Below the pieces are notes generated by a model. The model made no database searches. It had not been told where the DNA came from and was given only the letters and a program-made list of their open reading frames with translations. The translations under genes were made by a program, and so were the position numbers. Below, in pieces: positions 10,308-23,119 of a DNA stretch of 64,000 nt. Source of the DNA: Cladosporium sp. IMV 00045 (Eukaryota; Ascomycota; Dothideomycetes; Cladosporiales; Cladosporiaceae); NCBI GenBank assembly GCA_001931905.2, contig MSJI02000793.1, positions 1 through 64,000 on the forward strand. The letters are read 5' to 3'. How positions within the stretch are numbered: the first letter of the stretch is position 1; each line of letters starts with the position of its first letter.

Positions 10308-11323
10308 CTACGTACCACTGAAACGAGGGAATAGGGACTTTGCAACGCCCCCATTGATACTTTCTGAGTTGATTGGACTCAACTCCACGCTTCGATCAAG
10401 CTGGTTGGTGAAGTGGTGTATAGCAGACACCGGCGCATTTGGAAAGTCGCTTCCGAACAGAATATGACCAGCCTTCGCGATTTCCTGTAGGGCCAGCAAC
10501 TGCTCCGGCGCACTACACAAAGCGGTGTCAAAGTAGAACCAGGCGACTTCCTCGCGAATTTGCTCCGCGCTCTTGTTGCCAAACCCAGTCGCTGGCTGAA
10601 GCCCTGCAAGTCTCCCTACAAGCATGGGCAGGGTTCCTCCGCCGTGAGACAGAATGATCTTGCAATCCCTGGCATGCTCCCTGAGTCTGTCCGTCGTGAT
10701 GAGATCCATCGCTGTGCGGGCTGTCTCGTGGGGATAGTCCAGCATAGGCTGAGGCAGTGAAGAATTGACCAGACTTGTGTCCACTGCATGCGTGGGGTGT
10801 ACGAAGACGACGGCTTTGTGTCGGTTGAGCTCGTCCCAAACGGGTATGAGATCCGAATGCCCCAGGTAATGATTTCCCGACCCATACCGCGTCATCAGGA
10901 CGATGCCGTCTGCTCGTAACTTGTTCAAAGCATAACGGATCTCAGCAATGCATCGTTCAGTGTCGAGCATCGATGGAACACTTGCAAAGAAACCATAATG
11001 CTCTGGATCGTCATCTCGAATCTTGGCGGAAAACTTGTTCAGCTCTCGAGCCAGTGAGGCGGCCTCGCTTGGACTTGACTTGACTTCAGGCCCAGGTGCG
11101 GTGTGGCTGAGGATGGCAGTATGTACGCCGATGCTCTTGCAAAGTGTGCGATCGCTCTCCAAGGTCCAAGCTGGCACGTACCAGCCTGATGGGTCGCCAC
11201 CAGCCTGACTGATCGCTTTCCATGCTTATCAGCCATCAAAGTCATAAATGCCGAAGTACAGAGATTCAAACCTTGGGTGAAGATGGGCGAATAGACATGA
11301 TGATGAACGTCGACTTTGGACAT
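10308..11323 (-). CDS. Amidohydrolase 2 / ACMSD-superfamily decarboxylase
   Basis: Two exons, 11323-11272 and 11215-10308, around a 56-bp intron, giving 319 residues. Exon 1 is only 17 codons but supplies the metal-binding VDVHHHVYSPIF start. Exon 2 continues AGGDPSGWYVPAWTLE. Further motifs are VVFVHPTH, ILSHGGGTLPML (metal ligand His) and LFGSDFPNAP (catalytic Asp). The family includes 6-methylsalicylate, gamma-resorcylate and aminocarboxymuconate-semialdehyde decarboxylases, which remove CO2 from aromatic acids without an organic cofactor. The exact substrate is unknown. It shares the minus strand with the ADH gene and lies near the DHA1 transporter, which would suit degradation or tailoring of a phenolic compound; this link is inference only. 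Confidence 0.85.
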
Positions 11324-13012
11324 CGTGAAGTCTGTGTCGTAAATTTCGAGGAAGGTCCGACGACTTCAGTGAAAGGGGTCTCGCGTGTCATAAAGCAGCG
11401 TTAGGATGTCTGCACAAGTTGTATCAGCATAAGTCATCATTGTGTCAGCCCATTTTTCCATGGATGTTTGCCATATATGCTTAGCGGGGTTCCGCGCACA
11501 CCCGCCGCCAAAGGATTGGAATATCAGACTAAATCGACAAACTCACTTCCGAGTGTGGTTTACTTCTTCCTGCAAACGAAATCACAACATCAGCATCACC
11601 CCAACCGTGATCACGTATCCCGCCATCGAGCGCATCCTACCGATTCCACGTGCTGGGGTGCGAGGTGACCCCTAGACGACTAAGGTCAATGAGTAACCCG
11701 TTTCCTGAATCAAAGAGAGTCGCAACAGATCCCTGTTGCACGTAAGCGGGCGACATGAAGCCGAACGATGCAATGCACTGAATAAGCTGCTGACTCAGAA
11801 CATAGCGCTCCTTGACTTATGTTTTGCCTTTAAATTTTGAAGTTAATGGAGAAAAGATGGTTAATCTCATGGAGAAAGGATGGTTAACCTCACAACAAAG
11901 GCTCATTCGATCACGTAAGTCAGACGTGGTCAAGACTGTCGATAATTTATAGTCACTACTCGATCGCTTGCCATTTTTAACGTACGTTGCTTAGTACGCA
12001 GGCTGGAGTGCGCCTTTTTCAAAGACGGTTAGGCAAACGTGCGTGAAGATTACCATAGAGCAGGAAGGCGTTGAGGCTGGTCATAGTCGTTCACTTACAA
12101 AACCAGCAAAGCAAGGTCCCTGTGTTGGCAAGGACAGCAAGCCCGAGAGTAGCTAGTAGAAACGCAGGATAGCCGGTGAAAGTAGACAGAGCTAAGCTAA
12201 ACTTGGTGTCAAAACATTCTAGGAACTGAGTTGCCCAAGTCCTGGCTTACGTCTTTTCTTGCTTAGAGACGACTGGTCTATGTACTTCCTTGAATGTCGG
12301 GAGCTCGTTCAGTGATGACGAGATGTTCGTAGAGTGGATCGAGTGTCAAGTAGATTGCCAGCAAGTAATCGTAGACTCATCTCGAAAGCCAGCGGCCATG
12401 TCTGGAGGTCAGGTCGTGCGCGGCGAATGATCTGTAACGTAGTTTGTCTCCTATCATTTTAGGCTTGGAAGTTTCGCAGATAACCAATTCCAGTAAATTG
12501 AGATCAAGTGTTTGTGCGCTTTCTTTCTCACCAGCCGACCCGTGTCAAAATCGGCTCGTAAGAGGTAAATTGAATCCGTTCATGATAAGACATCCATGCA
12601 AGGGATTGTGGCGACATCGCAATAGATCAAAGTGCAAGATATCGACGCTCCAGGGCTGCGCGGGGGAAAGGAAACTGGGAAAAAATTTCCGAGCATTATG
12701 CAATCCTTGATCGTACAGTAAGCTATTGAACACTCAAGACGTCAAACATCTCGCTCCGGCCATGGATTCCAGCCTCCTCGCCGTACATGTCGCTTTGGGA
12801 TTGGCAATCAGTAGGGGCAGTTGCATGGGCGTGTCGCATTGGAAGTGCCCATAAGGAATGGGCTGCTGCTGCGGGCAAGTCGCGAGGGGGATAATCAGTG
12901 AGCCATGGGGTAGCTCAAAGCTGTCGCAGTCGAAATGTCGCAAGGGAAGAAGTCCTGGAGTCCAAAGCCGTGAGCTGTCCGAGAAGTGCCGCAATGGAGA
13001 TGTGATAAGTGA
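11324..13012. other. Intergenic, 1.7 kb
   Basis: No confident gene. A 23-bp tandem repeat lies at 11846-11891. On the minus strand, 12246-12091 is open and encodes a membrane-like segment (FLLATLGLAVLANTGTLL) followed by a strong GTAAGT donor; it may be an exon of an unresolved or dead gene. The 12734-12994 region is G-rich on the plus strand, without recognised coding. Confidence 0.35.
11846..11891. repeat. 23-bp imperfect tandem repeat, two copies
   Basis: The unit beginning ATGGAGAAA occurs at 11846-11868 and again at 11869-11891, differing at two bases (A/G and T/C). Its meaning is unknown. Confidence 0.7.
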
Positions 13013-15133
13013 TTAGCGCGGAGGGGCTGAAGGGAACAGAGCGTCGCGTTGGAGAGTGTCGAGGTCCTGGTCGTCGCTTTGGATTTCCTGAGGTGAGGAA
13101 GCGCCCTTCTTCTCTTTCTCTGGTGTAGAGTCTGACTGAGAAGCAGACTCCATGCTGTCTGCTACTTCAGCCTCATTGGTGTCACGCAGTACACAAGGCG
13201 CTGTTGGTTGCTTCCAGTCGTCACGGCGTTCTTCGAGAATAAATATGTCAAGCCAACGGGGCATCACGAATCCAACAACACACCAGAGGAGTAGGAAGTG
13301 CCCGATAATGAAGCCCATGACGTGCAAGGGATCATTCATAAGGCCTTCAAAGGTAGGGTACGCCAAGCTGAGGATGATGGACAGCACCGGGCCAGAAAAG
13401 TAGCGCAGGAGCGGCGCCCAGACGGCTGGCAGCGACCAGTTGCCGGGACCGCCGATGATGGAGTTGAGATCGTGTCGGAGTTGGTTGCCCTGTCATATGT
13501 CAGCATTACACACACGATCATGGTCCTCACTACTAGAACTCACCGAATAGAATGCAAGGTAGTAGATCTTCGCAAGAAGCGCGCTCTTGTTGAACACACG
13601 GACAGTGGGTGTCACATCGGGGTTTTTAGCCGTTACTACTGCAACGACCGATCCGACGATGAAGATGCCGAAGCCAACTCCAGCACCAGCAGGGATACTG
13701 ACGGTGTGTCCAATGATCAAGCTAAGAAGCTGAGCTCCGAAGAAGGCAGAGCTGTAGATGGCAAAGGAAGGTAGGCCAACTTGACTGACGACGTCCTCGA
13801 AGCGGTAGATGGTAGTAGCGCTTACGCACTCAGCCCAGACGACGAACACAAGCCCGACGTTGTTGATCCACTGGTCGATGCCTTCCAGGTAGAAGTAGCC
13901 GAAGCGGGTGCAGTTTGGCAGAGACAACAGAAAGACGACGGTGACCAAAATGGTGCAAATCCAGGCACGCGACCAACGCCTGCGCCTAGAGATGGCAGAG
14001 TCCATGATCAAAGTAACGACGGCATCGAGCATGACGAACGTGGAGCTGACACCGACGACAGCCAACGTCAGGAAGAAAAGAGCAGACCAGAAGTTGGAGC
14101 CTGGCATTTGAGCAAATGCCTCCGGGTAAGTCATGAAGCCCAGGCCATAACTTCCCATGGGGTTCTCTGGGTCTGGTTGCAGGTCCATGAAGCCTACGAT
14201 TCCGAAAGCAGCAAACGCAAGAGCCGCTTCAAGGAAGGCGTTGGTGAAACAAAGCAGGACAGCATCTTGAGGGGCGTTGGCGTGCTGGTGGTTGTAAGAA
14301 GCGTATGCGGTATAGAAACCGAAACCGACGCCAGTCGAGTAGAACACCTGCCCAACAGCGTCCTGCCAGATTTTGGTTGTGGAGAGAGTTTCACTTCTCC
14401 AAGTAGCGAAATACATCTTGATACCACGGCCGGCATTTGGCAACGACGCGCCGCGCCCGATGAGGATGACCATGACGACAAGAGGCATTCCCATGGTGAA
14501 GTATACAATGCGACCAGTCCAGCCTGTGCCCTTGAACATGCAGAGCCAGACGAAGAAGAACAGAAGTGCGTTCCAGCCAACAAGGCGGCCGTCAAAGGCA
14601 GTTCCAGGATAATCAACCCAGCTTCCAGATTCGTCGCGGTCTACTGCGTTGACAACTTCGTACATGAAGTAGTTGGGTACGTCGCCAGCCCATTGGCCAT
14701 CAGCATCGCTTGACCAGGGAAGCGGGCTGACGAACGATTTCTGGAAAAAGACCATTCCCCAGGCGATGATGGGGATGAAGTAGATACTGACGACCAGACC
14801 AACGTAGTTTAGGGCGAACCCGGTACCTCTCATCCGCCGACTGATTTTGTTGAAAGCCGTCACGGTTCCTCCACGGTAGGCGTTGCCAGCAGCCAGTTCA
14901 AGAGCCAAAGCTGGCACAGCCAGCAAACAGAGTGCCAGAAGATAAGGGATAAACCATTGCAGACCATGGTTATTGAAGACTGTTGAAGGGTATCGTAGAA
15001 AGTTGCCCATGCCGATGACACCGCTGAGAGAGGCCAGGATGAAGGCAGTACGCGACGGCCATTGATCACGACCATCGGCCGCTTTCGCCGGTGGTGGTGC
15101 GATCTTGTTGCCAACCTTTTTGAGAAAGTCCAT
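13013..15133 (-). CDS. SNF-family (sodium:neurotransmitter symporter-like) transporter
   Basis: Two exons, 15133-13544 and 13489-13013, split by a 54-bp intron (GTGAGT...GACAG); 688 residues. The ATG at 15131-15133 gives the family start MDFLKKVGNKIAPPPAK; an upstream in-frame methionine at 15178 is less likely. The first membrane helix carries the SNF signature GVIGMGNFLRYPS with NNHGLQWFIPY, followed by about twelve membrane segments. The long hydrophilic C-terminus is rich in Glu, Asp and Ser. In animals the family carries amines and amino acids with Na+/Cl-; fungal members are distinct and largely uncharacterised, so the substrate is open. Exon 2 lengthens the tail and is supported by an unbroken frame with the last membrane helices (FEGLMNDPLHVMGF). 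Confidence 0.9.
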
Positions 15134-17572
15134 GATCGCGATGGATGTTTGGGAGGGAGTGTGTGTTCGGGAGGTCAACGCAATGCGCTGGGGATAAAGT
15201 AAGAGGGAACAAAATCTGGTCAGAGCAGAAAGTTAGGGGCTGACGAACAGAAGTGCTGAGGGATAATCTGGATGAAGGATCGCTCCATGTGACGAGTGGG
15301 ACATCGTTCCGAGTAATGTAGCCCAGATCTGACGAAGAAGGTCCACATGCAATTGTCTTGGGTCTTGGAAGCCCAGACTTGGGGACCACGGATCACTTAG
15401 CGTTCATTTCTGGAATTCACTCAGCTCCAGGAGAATAGGACACATGAGTCTTGCTCACTTGAGCTGTCCCATACCGGCGTGGCATGTCGACTCCATAGAA
15501 CAAAATGAATGATGTTGCAAAAGTGCTCAGCCCTACCAACTAAACATCGAGGAAGGTTTGCAGTGGCAGAAAAACGAGGCTGAAGGCTGTGTCTTGGATC
15601 TACACAGCCTCGTGCGGAGGTGGATCCTAACGTCGGCAGAAAGCTGGGCTTGATCTCTCTCAGCCAGTCCTTCTAAGGGTCTGCCCATGGAGATGGAGTG
15701 AGGGCACAAACAGTCGTCTGTTGTCTAAAGCCCATGTAGCGTCCTCTCCACATTGGCTCGCCTGCCAGAAGACTGGACATGATGAGCCTCATGCTGTTGT
15801 GTCTTGTGACTCCAGAATGTTCTGCAGTCGCCCCAAGCGCAGGTTCTGTCGACCAAGTCTATGGATCTGTCGAAATTGATATACCAAGCCACTAAACCTG
15901 TGTCTCGACGTAGGTGGAGAATGGTGGAAGTCTTGTCAGCCAAGCTACATGCCGAAGTTGCCAGCCCCTAGCCCTATGGCGGACGGTGATTTACGCCTCG
16001 AAGATCTCGGCACGGGAGCATTCAAGAGCCTGTCGAGCCTGTGTCGACGCGCATTTGTCTGCAAGGAGAAGTGAAGGATATATTGCCCAAGTGAGGGAAA
16101 TAATTTCGTGATTGCTATTCGAAACAGCTGTGTAGGACTCCCAGGCGATGGATGTTGAAGACACGTACCAATACACGACCTGGCCTATCAAACTCGGTCC
16201 TGGCCAATGACAGTGGCGAAGACGAAGCCGGCGAGACCGGCGGGGCACGGTGCCCTCGGCAAGTGTGACGCCCGTAAGTCCCTCGCGCAACATCACCTCT
16301 TCACTTGGCATGGGCACTAACCGCTCTACATCTTCGATAATATTGGACTGGAGCACGAAAGAGCCATTCGAACGCTGCGAAACCTCTGGAATGGCGTACT
16401 TGAGCAGAATGAGAAGCTGTTAGCCCGTGCCGAGCAATGCCTGGCCAGCAGCAAGACCAGACAGCAGTGAACGACCACAAAAGATGACTATCAACGCATG
16501 CCTTCACATTGAGGCATTATTTGAAGATCCAAGTTCTCGAATGATGCCACTTACCTGAAACTTGGACCTTACGGTACCGGGGCGCCGCCTGGGTATCTCA
16601 CACTGTTGACTTGGTGCACTGCCACGAATCGCATGTTGCGGCCGGGATGGAAGAAGCAGAGCGGAGAAGAGAGACTCTTTAGGCAACGCAGTCCCTGTGT
16701 CTGTGATCGGACCAGCAAGAGATACGGAGAAGGGGAGGTAGGGATGGAGAAGCGCTGGAAAATCCCTCAAGTAGGTCCGCGGCATGCCCGCAGGAGAAGT
16801 CCTTTGGCCGCCGTAGGGAAAGGGACGTGGACAATTCGCTGTTGTGAAAGCTTCTCAAGACGCGCAATGCCTCCTAGAGAAATGGGATGTCTGGATGTCC
16901 TGTCTGCGTAGGCACTGGGGTCGTGCTCCAGGTGGACTCTTCTCCTCTAATGCACGAGCACGGGGCTTTGAAGATCACGGCGGGCAGGCATTGGCTTCGC
17001 CGTTTCACTTCTTGACTTGAGCTTAACTCTTTCAACGGCGTGCTGGTTCTGCATGATATACTTCCAGTAGACTTCAAGCCAGACTTCGAAATAAGTGAGA
17101 GTCCCAATGTTGTGTTGACGGGAGCGCGCGATCACTACACGCCGTGCAGCCCACGGCCACTAGTACTAGTATGGAACCTCTGCACGCGGTAATTATAGAC
17201 ACAGGAAGAGCCAGTTTGTTCGAACCCGTTGTTGCGAACACTCTCCGTCTGAGGATGTGACAGCTTTCGCGAGAACATCTGTCTTGGCTGTGACTTGATG
17301 CAACTTGCAAAATATGCACTAGCGGCAATACCATTGATGCATTTGCTGTGGTACGGACTGCTTATAACCTACCAACCCGAGATGGGGGTATTTTGCAACA
17401 GAGACGTATCATTGCTGAACGGCTGATGTTAGCTACGCCATTCTGTCATTAGAAGCGAGGCTCTCTGACCGACATATGGCACCGAATCTGAGAAGATTCG
17501 CCAATAGTTCAACCAAGACAGCCACGCAAGACCAAAGTCACTGGCTTCGACATGATACCGGGCCTGCAACGC
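15134..17572. other. Intergenic, 2.4 kb
   Basis: This long stretch separates the SNF and DHA2-like genes. The longest unexplained open frame is 16785-16504 (-). It runs into a good donor (CAG/GTAAGT at about 16555), followed by another open stretch to 16301, but neither half resembles a known family. I report no gene. Confidence 0.35.
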
Positions 17573-19397
17573 TCAATCTCTCTTGAGACCAACCTTGCCA
17601 ACTTTCCGAAGCCCAATGACAGCCACAAAGACGCAAGTTACCATGTATGCAAACATGGTCCAAAAGCTGGCGCGGTACCCCCTCAGCAGAGACGCGGTAT
17701 CTTGATCTCCCGAAGGAGCTCCATGGCCACCACCCTGTTCACGACCTTGCACTCCAAGAGCAACGACCTGGCATGATCCCTGCAAAATATGAGCATGAAA
17801 GATCGGCAGTCTTGATAGATCGTCACTTACCAGAGCCAGACTCGTTCCAATCTGGCCGACAGTGCTGAACACCGCACCCGCGAGCGCTTGGGTGTCCTCG
17901 GGGAAGGTATCGCTGACGATGATGAGCCCGACGGTGTAAAGCACATCCACGCTGAAAGGAGCGGTGATTTGCGCCCAGAAAGCAAGCTTCCAGTAATTCC
18001 AGGATGGGTCCAAAACGGCCATTATTAAAGGAGAGCATGCGCAAATGATAGCCGAGCCGGAGACGAGCCAGCGGGCAGGCACGCGGTGGACAGCAGTCCC
18101 GACAAGGAGAGCGATGATGACGCCCACGGTAAGATTAGGAAGAAGGTAGAGGGAGGTCGCAATGGTCGAGGCGTTTTGGATCTCTTGGAAGCTGCGGAGG
18201 ATGGTCAGCACATGATCCAATGCTTACTCTGGGCTCTGCCTTACTAAAGACTTGAGAACAGCTCGATTGCGTTTGCCACGCCGTTCGCTAGGGCGACCAT
18301 GATGCAGGTGCTTGTGAATGTTGCGTTCTTCCAGAGCTTGTTTGGAATAAGGGCGGGCTTCTTCGTGCGCTGGCGGTAGCTCATCCAGATTGGAAAAGCC
18401 ATGAGAAGAACGACGCTGACGGCGAGGAGGGTAGGCGTTGTTGTTGATCGGATGCTTGACAGGTCTGCGCTCAAGATTCTGTGCTTTCATTAGCAGCCTT
18501 TCTATCAACTATCTTCTCGGGGAGCACGAACGCAAGAGTATACGCCAAAAGAGCCAAACCACCACACGAGATCAGGGCACCAATCCAGTCGATATCAGTG
18601 CAGATCTTCTTGCAGAGCGAGAGGGCGCTCACTTGCTCCCTAGAACTGAGCTTAGGAAGAGCCCACGCAGCAGCTACTGAGGTGAGTAATGTCGCACCGC
18701 CGGTCAAGTAGAAAGCTGAACGCCAACCCGCTCTTTGGACCATGACACCACTCACCACAAGGCCAACAGCAAATCCCAGAGGTTGACTGAACCCTAGGCA
18801 TGCAAACCCAAAGTTCCGGGGCCTTCCAGATGGTACAGCACCAGCAACCAGAGCCACAGACGCAGGAAGAAACATCGCCAAACCAATCCCCTGGAGCGCG
18901 CGGAAAGCGACCAACTGCTCTCCACTGCCTGCAAAGCCACATGCAAGAGAGAAGACACCCAAGAAGAATATTCCTAACAACCCCACGGGCCGCGCGCCAA
19001 CGATGTCTGCAATGGAACCTGCAATGAGGAGCGCCGCTCCGGAAGTCAGGCCGTATACTGATGAGGGCCAGAGATACAAGGAACGCTCGAGAGAGATGTC
19101 GCGAGCAATTTCGGGCAGACCGACAGTGATGGCTCCAGATGAGAAACTGCCAAGGAAGCTGACGAAGGAAAGCGTAAAGATGGTGATGAAGGTTTGCAGA
19201 TTCGACTTTCGGGGCGCATCATTTGCTGGTGTGTCGGCGGCGAGGATACCATGGTTGTCAATGGAGAGGCGAGTGGGCGATGGTCCCAGCGAGTATGCTG
19301 CTTCCGAAGACCCAGGCTGTGAGTGCTGCAATGCGGCACGACCTGGAGATTCGAGTTCTATGGCCTCAGCGGCTTGAGTGATGGTAGTGGTGGCCAT
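17573..19397 (-). CDS. MFS transporter (DHA2-like, aminotriazole/drug resistance type)
   Basis: Four exons: 19397-18532, 18478-18245, 18191-17831 and 17779-17573, giving 555 residues. The ATG at 19395-19397 begins a 70-residue Ser/Ala-rich cytosolic N-terminus. Family features: IADIVGARPVGLLG (motif A), RALQGIGLAMFLPAS (helix 4), ALIPNKLWKNATFTS and the C-terminal YRASFWTMF with GLRKVGKVGLKRD. Intron 2 (GTAAGG...CCGCAG) restores the Tyr of FSSLYFQEIQNAS. Intron 3 (GTAAGT...TTGCAG) has 51 bp and no stop, so it could be retained silently. Intron 1 is less sure: the donor GTTCGT at 18531 gives the best alignment, but GTATAC 12 bp upstream is also possible. It is predicted to have 12-14 membrane helices and to export small molecules. 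Confidence 0.83.
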
Positions 19398-20196
19398 CTT
19401 GTCAGATGATCGCAGGAGATCCGTAATTATTCTTCCCACACAGTGTTGCGCAGGAACATCCAAATGCAGCCAGATGCAGCATTCGAAGTGAGAAAATTGG
19501 TAATGGAGTGAGGTACCCACCGCTTGTACTTCACGCCTTACGCCTTTTGCCGGCGAATAGGTTTGGCGGGTAAAAACAGAATTCGTAAATTCAATAAAGA
19601 GGCCTGCTCGGGATGAAAGGCTCCATTGAAGCAGAGATAATGAGCACACAGGCAGCCATACTACATGAGATGCTGGTCTCGGAGTGACGATGTCGATGAA
19701 GACGATATCGATTGCCCAGGCGATCCGTAGCACAAGGTAATGGCTCTTCCGGGAATGAAACAATGCAGTAGTGAAGACCCCATAATCATTTGGCAGGAGT
19801 TGTCAATAATACCGGCTACCCATGTAAATAATGTCAACTCCTCGGATGTTTCTTCGTTGATGCTTGTGATCATGAGATGTCAGGACGAGATGTCTGTCAC
19901 TCCTTCAAAAGGCAGGCGATATGCCAAGCGTTGCTTCAAGTTGCTGTGGCCGCCGGACGACTCACCAACTCCTCTCCACACACTCCGCCGCCGCCGCCGC
20001 CGACTCGCGCGTCACCTGAGGGGCAACTTTTTGATTGTTTGCGGGCAATCCCAGTCTTCGATACACACAAACACCCTCCCACCAACTCCTCAATCACCTT
20101 CTTCACATACATACCAGTCATCAACGAAAGCCTACAACCCTCACATGATAGCCTGATCCTCCCGGACTCGCCTGCACAAGACTCACGACACCCAGC
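19398..20196. other. Divergent promoter region, DHA2-like and mtr10 genes
   Basis: An 800-bp shared upstream region. It contains a short CCG run (about 19985-20003) and C-rich, CT-rich sequence just before mtr10 (19960-20130), as is common in fungal 5' leaders. No further gene was seen. Confidence 0.5.
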
Positions 20197-23119
20197 ATGG
20201 CAACGGCCGCCGTCCAAGGCGCTTTCGCGCCCGTCCTCTCCGCCCTCGCTACTATGCAGTCGAATGCGGATCGCGCACAGAAAGGAGAGGCGCATTCCTA
20301 CCTGGAGCAGTTCCAGAAATCCTCCGAAGCCTGGACATCGAGTTTCGAGATCCTGCAGGCGCCCACCTCCGACGATCAGGCCAAGTTGTTCGCGGCGACC
20401 ACATTGAAGGGCAAGATTGTCTTCGACTTCTACCAATTACCGCGCGAGTCTCTTCCTCAGCTTCGCGACTCCATCATCTCGCTTCTTGGAACATACGCCA
20501 AAGGCCCAAAGCCGATCAGGACTCAACTATGCGTCTGCTTGGCGAACGTTGCGATTCAGATGCTGGAGTGGAAGGATGTGCTGTCAACAGTGGTCTCAGC
20601 GCTCGGAAGCGACCCGAACAGTATAGCGTGCGTGCTGGAATTCATTCACGTTCTGCCGGAGGAGGTCACGCAGGGCAGAAAGATCAACCTGGCGGAGGAC
20701 GAGTTGCAGACCAGAACAATTGAGCTGTTGGAGGACAATGCACAGCAGGTGTTGCAGCTTCTCGGCCAGTACGCTGGCTCCTCAGAAGCGGCGTCCAAGG
20801 ATCCGTTGCTCATGTCTTGCATCACATCATGGGTTGCGGAAGTGCAGGTCAACGATGTGGTCAACTCGCCGCTCATGGACGTGATCATGAATGCGCTGCA
20901 GGCGGACACATCTTTTGAGGAGGCAGTTGAAACTATGTGCGCGATCTTCAGGGAAACGAGAGAAGTTGACGAGACTATGTCAACAATCAACTCGCTATAC
21001 CCGAGATTGGCTGCTCTTCAGCCGAGGATCAAGGTGTGCGCGGAGGAGGAGGACTGGGACACATTCAAGGGCATCACTCGCGTCTTTGCAGAGGCCGGCG
21101 AGGCCTGGGTTGTGCTGATTGCACGCGAACCGCAGCAATTCCGCCCACTCGTGGAGTCTGTTTTGGAATGCTGTGCGCGCGACATCGAGCGCGACGCTCT
21201 TTCGCAGACCTTCAACTTCTGGTTCGAGATCAAGCAGTACATCACCCTCGAGAGGTACATGGATGCGCGCTTGCAGTTTGTCGACATCTACAGCAAGCTC
21301 GTGGACGTCATGATTGGCCACTTGCAGTTCCCAACCTCCGAATCTGGCAACGATGCGGACCTCTTCGAGGGCGACAGGGAAGCAGAGGACAAGTTCAGAG
21401 AATTCAGGCACGCGATGGGCGACGTACTCAAGGACTGCTGCGAAGTCATCGGCGTGTCGCAGTGTCTTGAGAAGAGTTACGTCCTGATCGAACAATGGGT
21501 CAGCAAGCACGGCTCGCAAGCACAGCAGGGCAAGGTGCCTGAGTGGCAGAAGCTGGAAGCTCCACTTTTCAGTATGCGCGCCATGGGCCGCATGGTATCG
21601 AAGGAAGAGAACATTATGCTCCCGAGGTTGATCCCTCTGATCGTGCAAATCCCCGACCAGGAGAAGGTTCGATTCCAGGCTGTCATGGCACTTGGCCGCT
21701 ACACTGAATGGACTAGTGAACACCCAGAAACCATGCAAGATCAGCTGAAATTCATTATGGATGCTTTCCAGCACCCGAGCAAGGAGGTTGTCAAGGCTGC
21801 CGCACTGAGTTTCAAATTCTTCTGCACCGACTGCGCCACCTTGCTGAAGGAACATATCGGCCAGCTCCAGCACTTCTACGAGCAGGTTTTGGATAACTTG
21901 CCGCCCACCAGCCAAGATGAAATTACCGAAGGGAATCGCAGCAGTACTTGCCAAGCAGCCTCTGGACAGCCTCTACCAGAGCTTCAAGCTCTGTTGCGAT
22001 CCCGTCGTTGGTCGCTTGATGGCCATGGCTGAAGCCGCGAATGATAAGGACTCCCAGCTTGCCGTGGCCGATCGCCTCAACCTCGTCACAATCTTCGTTC
22101 AAATGGTCACCCCCTACGTTGAGCCTTCGCAGCCTCATCCTGCTGTCAAGTACTGCGAGGAGATGTTCCCAGTACTTGCAATCATCGCCGAGCGCTTCAT
22201 CAACTTCACCCCGATCATCGAACGCGTGTGCCGCTGCTGGCGATACATGATTCTCTCGTACCGCACTCACACTGCGCCTCTCCTGCCACAATTCGCGGAC
22301 AAGCTGGCAAGTGGCTTCACTGCAAGCCGCCAAGGCTGCTTCCTTTGGGCTACCGACAGCCTCGTGCGGGAGTTCTCAGACGTCAACGAAAACGTGTCCC
22401 AGGACATCGTCGATGCCATCTACAAGTTCTACGAGCAACAAGCCACGAGCTTCCTTCGCCAGCTTAACGATCTTCCGCCAGAGGAGCTGCCCGACGTCAT
22501 CGAAGACTTCTTCCGCCTGTCCACTGACGTTCTCCTCTACCACTCCAACAAGCTTCTTCTGTCGAATCTTATTGCGCCTATACTTTCAGCTGCATCTACA
22601 TCACTCACCCTTCTCAAAGAGGAACCTCTCATTGCCACCCTCCATTTCCTCCGCGATTTCCTCGCTTACGGCAACGAGGATGCACCATCTTCCTCCTTCG
22701 ACTCAGATGGCCAATACCGCCTCCAGGTCAACCCGCCAGAGATTCAGGCAGCCGTGAAGAAGCTGGCAAGCCACGAAGGCGACAACATCGTCAAGCGCTG
22801 CATGACCGGCATGATGTACTCTTTCCCTCAAGATTGCTTCCCCGATGCGAGCGGCGTATTGCTTGCTCTCTTCCAGCTCATGCCAGAATCCACCGCTGAG
22901 TGGGTCTCGGGCACCATCATGCTCTTGCCCCCTGGTACCGTTTCAGAGCAGGAGAAGAACCGCCTCGGCCGCAACATCGGACAGCGACTTCAAAGCGGCG
23001 AGATCCGGAAGATTAGGAGTCTTCTCCAGGATTTCACGAACGCTTACAGAAGGAGAAACGTGGCGCCTCGCGAGGGCTTGGGTAGACTCGAAGCCTCCAA
23101 GTTCAAGTTCTCTGGTTGA
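20197..23119 (+). CDS. mtr10: Mtr10/transportin-3-like importin-beta nuclear import receptor, with one-base frameshift
   Basis: Karyopherin of the Mtr10/TNPO3 group, which carries SR-like mRNA-binding proteins (Npl3 in yeast) into the nucleus. The sequence starts MATAAVQGAFAPVLSALATM and follows the family throughout: LFAATTLKGKI (importin-N region), TQLCVCLANVAIQMLEW, EDWDTFKGITRVFAEAGEAW, LFEGDREAEDKFREF, VRFQAVMALGRYTEW and a C-terminal NVAPREGLGRL. No intron is seen. At about 21934 one extra A in GGGAATC shifts the frame between DEITEG and IAAVLAKQP; no GT-AG pair can absorb it. On either side the protein is intact (579 and about 395 residues). The lesion is either a base-calling error or a true inactivating indel. 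The last 593 bp recur after the gap at 27357-27949. Confidence 0.85.

Noticed and set aside
13781..14713. 310-codon plus-strand open frame inside the SNF transporter
   Set aside because: It lies exactly antisense to a well-supported transporter exon, is dominated by charged residues from the reverse of membrane helices and has no motif.
16301..16785. Two-exon minus-strand gene joined by CAG/GTAAGT
   Set aside because: The donor is good, but neither half shows a domain, signal peptide or membrane pattern; not enough to call a gene.
20995..21954. 319-codon minus-strand open frame
   Set aside because: Antisense to mtr10, whose sequence matches its family across the same span.
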